This document shows, in pieces, positions 7,414-15,448 of a DNA stretch of 23,991 bases. A model generated the notes under the pieces. That model had not been told where the DNA came from and made no database searches. It was given only the letters and a program-made list of their open reading frames with translations. The position numbers and the translations under genes were made by a program. This stretch comes from Anaerolineae bacterium (GTDB lineage: Bacteria; Chloroflexota; Anaerolineae; Anaerolineales; Villigracilaceae): NCBI GenBank assembly GCA_003694975.1, contig RFJH01000022.1, positions 1 to 23,991 of the forward strand. The letters run 5' to 3'. The first letter of the stretch is position 1. Each line of letters starts with the position of its first letter.

Positions 7414-7910
7414 TGAAGGAGTTACTCGCTTTTCCCATTCTCGTCCTGGTGGCCATTGTGCAGATGGCAGTTGTAGGGCGAATTACGTTGCTTGCGGGCA
7501 GCGCCGACCTGATGTTGCTTGTCCTGGTGGCCTGGGCGTTGCAACCACAGGTTGCTACGGCGTGGCACTGGGCTATTGCGGGGGGTGCCCTGGTAGGTTT
7601 TGCTTCTCGTCTCCCCTGGGCAATCCCTCTAGGCAGTTATTTGCTTGTCGTCGCTGCAGCGCGCTTGCTGCAACGTCGCGTCTGGGAAGGCCCTCTTCTG
7701 GCAATGTTCACGGTGACGTTTCTGGGAACGTTGCTGTTTCATCTGTCCTCTCTCATTGCGCTTCGCCTGACAGGCACGCCACTGAGTGTGGGTGATGCGC
7801 TGGGATTGGTTATCCTGCCAAGTGTGTTGCTTAATCTGTTGTTGTCTATACCGGTCTTCTTCTTTATCCGTGATTTCGCGCGTTGGGTTTACCCTGTGGA
7901 GGAAGAATGA
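7413..7910 (+). CDS. mreD: Rod-shape-determining protein MreD
   Basis: A small polytopic membrane partner of MreC in the elongasome. The 165-residue product is almost entirely hydrophobic, with about five TM segments (around 5-25, 32-50, 54-85, 96-118, 130-153). MreD proteins are weakly conserved, so the call rests on length, topology and position between mreC and mrdA. Coupled at both ends: 1-base overlap with mreC and ATGA overlap with mrdA. Confidence 0.85.
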   Translation: MKELLAFPILVLVAIVQMAVVGRITLLAGSADLMLLVLVAWALQPQVATAWHWAIAGGALVGFASRLPWAIPLGSYLLVVAAARLLQRRVWEGPLLAMFTVTFLGTLLFHLSSLIALRLTGTPLSVGDALGLVILPSVLLNLLLSIPVFFFIRDFARWVYPVEEE

Positions 7911-10003
7911 GCACCGTTTCTGCTCAACGAGTGCACCTTCAGACCTGGCGGCTCGTCGCAGTGTACGTGGTGGTGGTATTGCTGTTCCTGGCGCTGGGCG
8001 CGCGCCTGGTAACGTTACAGGTCTTCCAGGCCGAGGATTGGATGGCTTCGGCGGTGGAGAATTACACTCGCGTCATTAGCGTCCCTGCGCCGCGCGGCAT
8101 CATTTATGACCGCAATGGGTACGTCCTGGCACGTAACATTGCTTCGTACAACATTGTGATTACGCCGGCGTATCTGCCGGATGACCCAGGGGATGTTCAA
8201 CGTATTTATCGAGAACTGGCCGCTCTGACCGGTGTGCCGGTTAACAAGGGCACGGTGGAGGATGCGAAACGCATTGCCCCCTGTGTTCCTGGGCCGGGTA
8301 TTTCGCAACTGGTCGAATTAGGGGCCTCTCTGGCGCCGTATAGTCCGGTCAAGATTGCCTGTGACGTGAGCGAGGAGGTAGCGCGCATTGCGCGCGAGCG
8401 TGCTATGGACTGGCCTGGGGTAAGTGTGGAAATCGAACCGATTCGCGATTATCCTACCGGTTCGTTGACGGCGGCCATCGTTGGTTTTCTTGGGCCTATT
8501 CCGGCCAGCCTGGAGGAGGAGTACCGCGCCCTGGGTTTCATCCCTGGCCGGGATAAAGTCGGTTATGCCGGTGTGGAGGCCTCCTTGCAGGATATCCTGG
8601 CCGGTCGGAATGGCGAGCGCGTCGTCGAGGTGGATGTGGCGGGCAAGGAGATTCGCAATTTGAAGCCCCCTGTCCCACCTGTGCCGGGGAACAATGTGAA
8701 ACTGACCATTGACACGCGTTTGCAGATGGCTGCGGAAGGAGCGCTGGTGGGCGAGATCGAGTCCTGGAACGCGTATTTTGGCCGCATCCGCATTTCCAGT
8801 GGTGTGGTTATCGCGATGAACCCTAAAACGGGGGAGATCCTGGCCATGGTCTCGTATCCCACCTATGAGAACAACCGCATGGCGCGATTTATCCCGGCGT
8901 ACTACTACGAGCAATTGAGCCAGGACCCGCGACACCCCTTGTTGAATAATGCTATTTCCGGTGAATACCCACCGGGTTCGGTCTTCAAATTGTCCACGGC
9001 GACCGGTGCTTTGAATGAAGGCGTGATCACGCTGGATAAGATTGTCGAAACACCGGGACAATTGATTTTGACGGAGAAGTTCTCCCCCAACGATCCCGGG
9101 CGCGAGCGGCCTTTCGTGGATTGGATCTACGATAAGAGGCCGGAAGGCTTTGGGCGGCTGGATTTCTTGCATTGCATCGCCTATTCGAGTAACGTTTGTT
9201 TCTATAAACTGGGCGGTGGGTATAAGGATGAAATCCCGGAAGGTCTGGGGATTTTGCGCCTGGGCGAGTACGCGCGCGCACTGGGGTATGGAGCGCCGAG
9301 TGGTATTGAATTGCTTGGCGAGGCCGATGGACTGATCCCTTCGCCGCGTTGGAAACGTATCACTCAGGGAGAGAACTGGTCTACCGGCGATACATATATT
9401 GCCAGTGTTGGACAGGGGTACGTCCTGGCGACTCCGCTGCAGGTGTTGATGTCCGGGGCGACCATAGCGAACGATGGAAAGTTGATGCAACCCACGATTG
9501 TCCACGAGATTCTGGATAGTGAAGGCCATGTGATTCAGCCTTTCCGGCCTCGCCTGAAGTGGGATATTACCGTCACCCCGCTGATTAAAGAGTTTGATTG
9601 CGAGGGCGGTTTCTGCCTCGAAACCGGCAAGAAGAAGATTGTCCAGCCGTGGGTGGTGCAGAAGATACAAGAGGGGATGCGGTTGGCGGTGACAGACCCC
9701 CAGGGGACGTTGCACAAGGCTTTCCAGGGGTTCCCCATTGCCGTCGCGGGCAAGACGGGCACGGCGGAGTATTGTGACGATGTCGCACTGGCAGCGAACC
9801 GTTGTCAGTTCGGGCAGTGGCCGACCCACTCGTGGACTCTGGCGTATGCGCCCTATGAAGACCCGGAGATTATCGTGTTGGCGTTTGCCTACAATGGCGG
9901 CGAAGGGGCCAGCGTGGCAGCCCCCATCGTGGCGCGTGTGATCGAGGCCTATTTTGAACTGAAAACGATCGACATCGCTCAGAGCACGGGACAGACGCCG
10001 TGA
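7907..10003 (+). CDS. mrdA: Penicillin-binding protein 2 (elongation transpeptidase)
   Basis: The class B PBP that cross-links peptidoglycan with RodA during elongation. The 698-residue product has an N-terminal TM (about 12-35), a pedestal region (PRGIIYDRNGYVLARN; DKVGYAGVEASLQDILAGRNG), and a transpeptidase domain with all three catalytic motifs: SVFK (nucleophile S358), SSN (427-429) and KTG (616-618). The start has GGAGGAAGA just before the ATG and overlaps the mreD stop (ATGA). Oddity: several cysteines in the extracytoplasmic part, including C423, C431, C565, C570, C623 and C633 near the active-site motifs, which is unusual for a PBP2 and could form disulfides (inference). Confidence 0.95.
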   Translation: MSTVSAQRVHLQTWRLVAVYVVVVLLFLALGARLVTLQVFQAEDWMASAVENYTRVISVPAPRGIIYDRNGYVLARNIASYNIVITPAYLPDDPGDVQRIYRELAALTGVPVNKGTVEDAKRIAPCVPGPGISQLVELGASLAPYSPVKIACDVSEEVARIARERAMDWPGVSVEIEPIRDYPTGSLTAAIVGFLGPIPASLEEEYRALGFIPGRDKVGYAGVEASLQDILAGRNGERVVEVDVAGKEIRNLKPPVPPVPGNNVKLTIDTRLQMAAEGALVGEIESWNAYFGRIRISSGVVIAMNPKTGEILAMVSYPTYENNRMARFIPAYYYEQLSQDPRHPLLNNAISGEYPPGSVFKLSTATGALNEGVITLDKIVETPGQLILTEKFSPNDPGRERPFVDWIYDKRPEGFGRLDFLHCIAYSSNVCFYKLGGGYKDEIPEGLGILRLGEYARALGYGAPSGIELLGEADGLIPSPRWKRITQGENWSTGDTYIASVGQGYVLATPLQVLMSGATIANDGKLMQPTIVHEILDSEGHVIQPFRPRLKWDITVTPLIKEFDCEGGFCLETGKKKIVQPWVVQKIQEGMRLAVTDPQGTLHKAFQGFPIAVAGKTGTAEYCDDVALAANRCQFGQWPTHSWTLAYAPYEDPEIIVLAFAYNGGEGASVAAPIVARVIEAYFELKTIDIAQSTGQTP

Positions 10004-10044
10004 CGTGGAGGCCCCCGGCAGACTCTTGTTATGTGTTCGAGAGA

Positions 10045-10068
10045 GCACTTTGAGCGAGAGGAAAGTGC
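10045..10068 (+). other. Hairpin or inverted repeat between mrdA and minC
   Basis: GCACTTT and AAAGTGC form a perfect 7-bp inverted repeat around 10 bases, 41 bases past the mrdA stop and about 60 bases upstream of the minC -10. There is no T-tract, so it is not a classical terminator. It may be a weak terminator, an RNA end stabiliser, or an operator upstream of minC. Confidence 0.4.
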
Positions 10069-10128
10069 GGCCCCGCGCGATCATACTTACGGGTGGTCTT
10101 GCGCTTCGATCGGCCTCCTGGGGGTTCA

Positions 10129-10137
10129 TGCTATAAT
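10129..10137 (+). promoter_or_regulatory. minC promoter (extended -10)
   Basis: TGCTATAAT is a perfect -10 hexamer with TGn extension, in the 185-base gap before minC. No clear -35 is seen. Predicted +1 near 10144 gives a leader of about 45 bases. It would let minCDE-rodA-gltX be transcribed separately from mreBCD-mrdA. Confidence 0.6.
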
Positions 10138-10188
10138 TCGGCAACCGGTTTGTACGTCTGGCGGCGCGACGTGGGTCGAAGGTTGACG

Positions 10189-10872
10189 ATGGACGAAGTG
10201 TCCCCCCTCATTCAGATCAAGGGGTTGCGCGATGGACTGTTGGTCACGATGGTGGCCGATACCTGGGACAGAGCGCGCGAAGCACTGCTTGAACGAATCG
10301 ACTCGCAACGTGATTTCTTTCGCGGCGCACGCCTGGCACTGGATGTCGGGACGCATGTCCTGCACGTGGATGACCTGGTCTCTCTGCGCGATCTACTCTC
10401 CGATCGTGGGGTACTGCTCTGGGCTGTTCTGGGCGAATCGCCGACCACGGAACGCACAGCCCAATTGCTTGGGCTGGCGACGCGCATCTCCCGACCGCGC
10501 CCCCAGGAGGCTGTTGGACGGGAGATCGCGGCCATGTTGGATGAGGAATCGGCCCTGTGGGTACGGCGGACGCTTCGCTCCGGGACGCGCGTTGAGTTTC
10601 CCGGGAACGTGGTCATCGTGGGCGATGTGAACCCTGGGGCAGAGGTCATCGCCGGAGGCAGTGTGATGGTCTGGGGCCGTTTGCGTGGTGTAGTCCATGC
10701 GGGCGCGGGAGGCGATACCACGGCGTTCGTTTGCGCGCTGGACCTCTCGCCTACGCAGTTGCGTATTGCGAGTGAAATCGTGGTCCCTGCGACCCGGCGT
10801 GGGAGACCGCGACCTGAGATGGCGTTTCTACGCGACGGAAGGCTATCGGTGGAGCCGTGGCGTCCTGGTTAG
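10189..10872 (+). CDS. minC: Septum-site-determining protein MinC
   Basis: Inhibits FtsZ polymerisation away from mid-cell, recruited to the membrane by MinD. The 227-residue product has a short N-terminal FtsZ-interacting domain (starting SPLIQIKGLRDGLLVTM) and a C-terminal beta-helix dimer domain with the family signature RRTLRSGTRVEFPGNVVIVG, then GDVNPGAEVIAGGSVMVWG and LRGVVHAGAGGD. I chose the ATG at 10189 (GAAGG 8 bases upstream). A longer in-frame start at 10093 is ruled out because it lies upstream of the TATAAT box and would add 32 non-family residues. Confidence 0.95.
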   Translation: MDEVSPLIQIKGLRDGLLVTMVADTWDRAREALLERIDSQRDFFRGARLALDVGTHVLHVDDLVSLRDLLSDRGVLLWAVLGESPTTERTAQLLGLATRISRPRPQEAVGREIAAMLDEESALWVRRTLRSGTRVEFPGNVVIVGDVNPGAEVIAGGSVMVWGRLRGVVHAGAGGDTTAFVCALDLSPTQLRIASEIVVPATRRGRPRPEMAFLRDGRLSVEPWRPG

Positions 10873-10938
10873 GTATCTGACCGGAATTTACTCCTAAAGG
10901 CGCCCGGCATGGCTTCCGAATTTTCTTCAAGGTGAGAT

Positions 10939-11730
10939 ATGGCGGCTAAAGTTGTAACGATTACTTCTGGCAAAGGGGGTGTTGGGAAAACAACCGCTGT
11001 GGCGAATATTGCTGTGGGCCTGGCTGCCGATGGGCAGAGGGTGGTTTGCATTGATGGTGATGTGGGCTTGCGAAATCTGGACGTGGTAATGGGGCTGGAA
11101 AATCGCATCGTGTACGATCTGGTTGATGTCATTGAAGGACGCTGTCGGCTACGCCAGGCGATGATACGCGACCGCCATTTGCACGGTCTTTACCTCATCC
11201 CGGCGGCACAGACGCGTGATAAGAGCGCCGTCTCGCCGAGTGACATGGTGCGCCTGTGCGATGAGTTGCGCGCCGAATGTGACTGGATTCTGATCGATTC
11301 ACCTGCGGGCATCGAGCGCGGTTTCCGCAACGCTATTGCACCGGCGGACGAGGTCATTGTCATTACGAACCCCGAAGTCTCTGCCGTGCGCGATGCAGAC
11401 CGCGTGATTGGCCTCCTGGAGGCCGAGGAGAAAGGGTCACCGTCTTTGATCATCAACCGTCTGAACCCGGGGATGGTTCGCCGTCACGATATGCTTTCGG
11501 TGGATGATGTACTGGATTTGCTGGCGGTTCGCCTGGTCGGTGTGGTGCCTGAGGACGAGGACGTGATTGTCTCCACCAATCGTGGGGTGCCGGTGGCTCT
11601 GGATGTGAAAAGCAAGGCGGGCAAAGCGTTCCGCAACATCGCGCGACGACTGCGAGGAGAGGATGTCCCGTTCGAAGACCTGGACGGAGGGGGGTTCTGG
11701 GAGCGGTTGACGCGCCTGGGGAGGAAGTGA
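10939..11730 (+). CDS. minD: Septum-site-determining ATPase MinD
   Basis: A ParA-family ATPase that dimerises with ATP, binds the membrane and carries MinC. The 263-residue product has the deviant Walker A GKGGVGKT at 11-18, the switch region IDGDVGLRNLDVVMGLE, Walker B-like DWILIDSPAGIE, and a C-terminal amphipathic membrane-targeting helix (FWERLTRLGRK). AAGGTGAGAT before the ATG is a good ribosome site. minE starts one base after its stop. Confidence 0.97.
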   Translation: MAAKVVTITSGKGGVGKTTAVANIAVGLAADGQRVVCIDGDVGLRNLDVVMGLENRIVYDLVDVIEGRCRLRQAMIRDRHLHGLYLIPAAQTRDKSAVSPSDMVRLCDELRAECDWILIDSPAGIERGFRNAIAPADEVIVITNPEVSAVRDADRVIGLLEAEEKGSPSLIINRLNPGMVRRHDMLSVDDVLDLLAVRLVGVVPEDEDVIVSTNRGVPVALDVKSKAGKAFRNIARRLRGEDVPFEDLDGGGFWERLTRLGRK

Positions 11731-11731
11731 G

Positions 11732-11983
11732 ATGGGTCTGTTTGGACGGAAACGGGGCAGCGCGCGGAGCGCCAAAGAGCGTTTACAGTTGGTTCTGATC
11801 CACGACCGCACCGATATCTCGCCGGCCGTGCTGGAGGCATTGAAGGACGACCTGATTCAGGCCATCTCGCGCCATGTAGCGATTGACCCGGGGGCGGTGC
11901 GAATTGGCCTTGAGCGTGATGGACGGTCGCAGCGCCTGGTGGCAGACATTCCTCTGAAGCCGGTCGCACGCCGTCGAGGATGA
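11732..11983 (+). CDS. minE: Cell division topological specificity factor MinE
   Basis: Stimulates MinD ATPase and drives Min patterning. The 83-residue product has the N-terminal membrane-targeting start MGLFGRKR, the MinD-contact segment SAKERLQLVLIHDRTDIS, and the C-terminal dimer domain (LKDDLIQAISRHVAIDP). Length is close to E. coli MinE (88). GAGGAAGTGAG at the end of minD supplies the ribosome site, and its stop overlaps the rodA start (ATGA). A complete MinCDE set suggests oscillating or gradient-type Min rather than the MinCDJ/DivIVA type. Confidence 0.93.
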   Translation: MGLFGRKRGSARSAKERLQLVLIHDRTDISPAVLEALKDDLIQAISRHVAIDPGAVRIGLERDGRSQRLVADIPLKPVARRRG

Positions 11984-13086
11984 GAATGGGCAGGGGAATT
12001 CCCTGGCGACATTTTGACTTCCTGCTGCTCGGAGCGATTGTCCTGGCCACGGCGTTTGGCGTGACGATGATCCGCTCGGCTGTGGCCGGGAACGAAGAGT
12101 TATTGCCCCTGGTCAACCGGCAGATTTTGTTCGCCGTGGCCGGTCTGGCAGTAATCTTTCTTGTTGCTTCTATAGACTACCGTTACTGGCTTGCGTTGTA
12201 CATCCCGATTTACGCGGCCATGATGGCGCTGCTTATCGCCCTGTATTTGAGTGCTCAGGCGGTTTTCGGCGCGGCGCGTTGGTTTCAGGTCGGTGTGTTC
12301 TTTGTCCAGCCAACGGAGTTTTCCAAAGTCGTCCTGATTGTGATCCTGGCGCGTTATTTTGAGCGCACAGCAGACCGACCACACGATTTGCGCTGGGCAC
12401 TCAATAGCCTGGGATGGACAATGGGGCTGGCAATGTGGATTCTCTTGCAGCCCAATTTGAGCAATGTGATCGTGTTGTTGGTGCTCTGGATGGCGATGCT
12501 GTGGATCAGCGGCCTGCCGTTGAAGTATTTTTTCGCCTTTGGTCTGGCAGGCCTGGTGGCTGCCATTGCCGGTTTCCCTTTCTTGCAACCCTATCAGCAG
12601 CAGCGAGTGATTAACTTTCTCTTTCCCGATCCAACCGCCCGACACGGCGCGACGTACAACGTGCGTCAGGCGTTAATTGCCATCGGTTCCGGCGGCTTGT
12701 TCGGGAAGGGGTACGGGCACGGTTCGCAGGTCCAGTTGCGCTTTCTGAAAGTTCGTCACACGGATTTTATCTTCTCGGCGACGGCAGAGGAATTCGGCAT
12801 GGTCGGTGCGCTACTCGTGGTGGCCGTTCTGGTGTTTATCATCTTTCGATGCCTGCGAGCGGCTCGCCTGGCGCGGGACCTTTCCGGTTCGTTGATCGCG
12901 TACGGAGTGGCGGTGCTCATCTTTTTCCAGGCTGCCGTCAATATCGGTGTCAATCTGAACCTGATCCCGGTATCCGGGTTACCTCTTCCTTTTATCAGTT
13001 ATGGAGGTAGCGGCTTGCTTTCGCTTATGCTGGCTATTGGCCTTGTCGAGAGTGTTGTCATGCGTCAGAACGAGTTGGAGTTCTGA
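11980..13086 (+). CDS. rodA: RodA, SEDS-family peptidoglycan glycosyltransferase
   Basis: Polymerises glycan strands from lipid II together with PBP2. The 368-residue product has about ten TM helices and the SEDS landmarks QPTEFSK (110-116), HTDFIFSATAEEFG with the catalytic-type D262, and LPVSGLPLPFISYGGSG-like residues near 329-345. Oddity: the nearly invariant QPDLGT motif reads QPNLSN at 157-162 (codons AAT, AGC, AAT at 12454-12465), so its Asp is Asn. Being the only SEDS protein in the window and next to mrdA, it is called RodA rather than FtsW. The ATG at 11980 overlaps the minE stop; an ATG two codons later is also possible. Confidence 0.93.
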   Translation: MRMGRGIPWRHFDFLLLGAIVLATAFGVTMIRSAVAGNEELLPLVNRQILFAVAGLAVIFLVASIDYRYWLALYIPIYAAMMALLIALYLSAQAVFGAARWFQVGVFFVQPTEFSKVVLIVILARYFERTADRPHDLRWALNSLGWTMGLAMWILLQPNLSNVIVLLVLWMAMLWISGLPLKYFFAFGLAGLVAAIAGFPFLQPYQQQRVINFLFPDPTARHGATYNVRQALIAIGSGGLFGKGYGHGSQVQLRFLKVRHTDFIFSATAEEFGMVGALLVVAVLVFIIFRCLRAARLARDLSGSLIAYGVAVLIFFQAAVNIGVNLNLIPVSGLPLPFISYGGSGLLSLMLAIGLVESVVMRQNELEF

Positions 13087-13139
13087 GCAACGACAGAACC
13101 GCTGCACCTCGTGAAAATCCTGAGAGACTTTGGAGAAAC

Positions 13140-14636
13140 ATGGCCGACACATCTCTTTCCCCTGTTCGAGTTCGTTTTGCTCCCTCGCCGACCGGGCGAA
13201 TGCATCTGGGGAGCGCCCGCACGGCGCTCTACAATTACCTCCTGGCGCGTCGCACCGGCGGACAATTTATCCTTCGCATCGAGGATACCGATCGGAAGCG
13301 TTTTGTTCCGGGCGCCGAGGAAGAGTTGATCGATGGAATGCACTGGTTGGGCATTCAGTGGGACGAAGGGCCGGATGTAGGAGGTCCTTATGGCCCTTAT
13401 CGTCAATCGGAGCGCAAGGAAATTTACCTGGAGTATGCTCACCGTCTTGTGGAAATGGGACATGCTTATCCTTGCTTCTGCTCGCGTGAACGCCTGAACA
13501 GGCTACGGCAGGAGCAGCAACGGCAAAAACGACCGCCGCGCTATGATGGTTTGTGCCGTCGTCTCGATCCCGATGAAGCGGCCCGTCGCGTTGCTGCGGG
13601 CGAGCCGCATGTAATCCGTTTCAAGACGCCCAAAGAGGGCACGACAACCGTGCATGATTTGTTGCGCGGTGAGATCGTGGTACGTAATGAGACGTTGGAT
13701 GATTACATCCTGGTCAAATCGGATGGCTGGGCGCTCTATCACCTGGCAGCCATGGTGGATGACCACTTGATGAAAATCACGCACGTGATTCGGGGTTCGG
13801 AATGGCTGCCAACGTTCCCTTTGCATGCTTTGATCATCCGTGCATTTGGCTGGGAGGAGCCAACGTGGGTTCATCTTTCTGTCTTTCTTAAACCCAGCGG
13901 GAAAGGTAAGATGAGCAAGCGTGATGCAGCCCAGGCAATCAAAGATGGGCGTTCTATCTTTGTCACCGACCTGCGCGACCTGGGCTACATCCCGGAAGGT
14001 GTTCTCAACTGGGTCGTGTTGATGGGATGGGGGGTGGCAGAAGACGATGTGCTCACCTTGGATGAAATGGTTGAGCGTTTCGATGTGCGCCACCTTTCTC
14101 CTTCGCCTGCAGCGATCAACTTTTCTAAACTGGACCATTTCAACGGTAAGCACATCCGTCGCTTGAGCGTGGATGAACTCGCGACGCGCGTCAAGCCGTT
14201 CTTTGAGCGAGCCGGTTATGTGGTGGATGATGATGTGCTCCGTAAGATAACCCCCTTGATCCAGGAACGCATTGTGACTCTCGAGGATGCGGTAGATATG
14301 GCCGGATTTTTCTTCCGCGATGAGGTCACACCATCTCCGGAAGAATTGGTACCGAAAGGGCTGGATGCGGCACAGGCGCTGGATATCGCCCGACGCTCGT
14401 ATAATGTCCTGGCCTCGCTGCCGGAGATAACCGCTGAGGCTGCTGAGCCGCCCATGCGTGCCCTGGTCGAGGAAATGGGGTTGAAAGCGCGGCAGGTGTT
14501 CGGTGTGTTGCGCGTGGCAGTGACCGGCCAGCGAGTCAGCCCGCCGCTTTTTGAGAGCATGGAAGTAGTTGGTAGGGAGAAGGTGTTGGAGCGCGTGAGA
14601 AACGCGATGGCCATGTTGGAGAAAATGGCATCGTGA
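13140..14636 (+). CDS. gltX: Glutamyl-tRNA synthetase
   Basis: Charges tRNA-Glu with glutamate (class I aaRS). The 498-residue product has the HIGH-type motif HLGS at 22-25 after FAPSPTGR, a zinc site like that of E. coli GluRS (C112, C114, Y135, C139), the KMSKR loop at 257-261, and the helical anticodon-binding domains in the C-terminal third. GGAG precedes the ATG by 5 bases. It follows rodA by 53 bases without a visible promoter, so it is probably read through from the minC promoter, and ends at a strong terminator. Whether it also charges tRNA-Gln (with GatCAB) cannot be told here. Confidence 0.97.
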   Translation: MADTSLSPVRVRFAPSPTGRMHLGSARTALYNYLLARRTGGQFILRIEDTDRKRFVPGAEEELIDGMHWLGIQWDEGPDVGGPYGPYRQSERKEIYLEYAHRLVEMGHAYPCFCSRERLNRLRQEQQRQKRPPRYDGLCRRLDPDEAARRVAAGEPHVIRFKTPKEGTTTVHDLLRGEIVVRNETLDDYILVKSDGWALYHLAAMVDDHLMKITHVIRGSEWLPTFPLHALIIRAFGWEEPTWVHLSVFLKPSGKGKMSKRDAAQAIKDGRSIFVTDLRDLGYIPEGVLNWVVLMGWGVAEDDVLTLDEMVERFDVRHLSPSPAAINFSKLDHFNGKHIRRLSVDELATRVKPFFERAGYVVDDDVLRKITPLIQERIVTLEDAVDMAGFFFRDEVTPSPEELVPKGLDAAQALDIARRSYNVLASLPEITAEAAEPPMRALVEEMGLKARQVFGVLRVAVTGQRVSPPLFESMEVVGREKVLERVRNAMAMLEKMAS

Positions 14637-14658
14637 TTGTGGGCTTATGCCACTCAGA

Positions 14659-14696
14659 AAACAACAAAGGGCACGCCTAAGTGCCCTTTGTTGTTT
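14659..14696. terminator. Bidirectional terminator between gltX and rplY
   Basis: A perfect 16-bp stem (14659-14674 with 14681-14696) around a 6-base loop GCCTAA, A-rich on one arm and ending in TTGTTGTTTA on the other. On either strand the stem ends in a T-rich run, so it can serve both convergent genes. Confidence 0.88.
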
Positions 14697-14721
14697 ATAC
14701 AGGGGTGTTGAGGCAAAGAGG

Positions 14722-15381
14722 TTATTCCTCGCTTTCGGCCTCTTCCTCTTCTTCTTTCTTGCCGCGCTCGATGACTTCCGGCTCTTCGACCTCGGCTTCG
14801 ACGGCGACCTCTTCGGTCACTTCTTCTTCTCTGGCGGCGGTGATGACGGCGATTACCTCATCCGGATCGGTCAACACATCCACTTTTTCGGGTACCTCCA
14901 CGTCGCGCACATGCACCGCGCTACCGATTTCCGTGAGGCCTGAGATATCTACCACGATGCGTTCGGGTAGATCGCCGGGGAGACATTCGATTTCCAGTTG
15001 GTCCAGATTGGTGACCAGGATGGCACCCAGTTCCTTTACCGCCGGTGCCTCGCCAACCATTTCGATGGCCACCGTGGCGCGGATGCGCTCTGTCATCGTG
15101 ACGGCGAGAAAGTCCACGTGCAGCAGGGTGTTCTTGATGAAATCGCGTTGTTTCTCGCGCACCAGGGCCGGGTATTCTTTCCCGTCCAGTTCGATGGTGA
15201 CCAGACTGGATGACGGCAGGCGTGCCAGAACGTGCGCCGCCTCGCGTGCGTTGAGGGTGATGGGCGTAGAGGGCATGTTGTGGCCATAGAGCACTGCGGG
15301 CAGTTTCCCCTGCCGCCGCAACGCCCGCACCTGTTTGCCGGTGACATCGCGTTTGGTTGCTTTGAGTACGATCTTTTCCAT
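14722..15381 (-). CDS. rplY: Ribosomal protein bL25, long TL5/Ctc form
   Basis: Binds 5S rRNA in the large subunit. The 219-residue product has the N-terminal L25 domain (VTGKQVRALRRQGKLPAVLYG; LVREKQRDFIKNTLLHVDF) over about 1-93, the C-terminal TL5 domain to about 185, and a very acidic tail (about 183-219, mostly E). This two-domain form is general-stress protein Ctc in Bacillus and TL5 in Thermus. GAGGAAGGA stands 6 bases before the ATG. It follows the repeat-protein gene on the same strand by 67 bases. Confidence 0.95.
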   Translation of the reverse strand: MEKIVLKATKRDVTGKQVRALRRQGKLPAVLYGHNMPSTPITLNAREAAHVLARLPSSSLVTIELDGKEYPALVREKQRDFIKNTLLHVDFLAVTMTERIRATVAIEMVGEAPAVKELGAILVTNLDQLEIECLPGDLPERIVVDISGLTEIGSAVHVRDVEVPEKVDVLTDPDEVIAVITAAREEEVTEEVAVEAEVEEPEVIERGKKEEEEEAESEE

Positions 15382-15405
15382 TCTTTCCTTCCTCGAGCGC
15401 CTCTC

Positions 15406-15424
15406 ACCCCGCGTGTCGTGGGGT
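15406..15424 (-). other. Hairpin in the rplY leader
   Basis: ACCCCGCG and CGTGGGGT form an 8-bp stem (one G-U) with a 3-base loop, 24 bases upstream of the rplY start. No U-tract follows, so it is more likely a leader structure or an RNA end stabiliser for the upstream gene than a terminator. Confidence 0.35.
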
Positions 15425-15448
15425 TACCTTCGCTCTTTGAGTGTGGAG

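Noticed and set aside
10045..10068. Rho-independent terminator after mrdA
   Set aside because: The inverted repeat has no T-tract on the plus strand, so it is listed only as a hairpin.
8318..10144. Minus-strand open frame of 608 codons
   Set aside because: It is antisense to mrdA and exists because the G+C-rich codon pattern leaves few stops. The product is R/H/N/Q-rich with no domain and no ribosome site.
10093..10188. Longer minC start
   Set aside because: The added 32 residues would be encoded upstream of the TATAAT promoter element and do not resemble MinC. The ATG at 10189 has a ribosome site.
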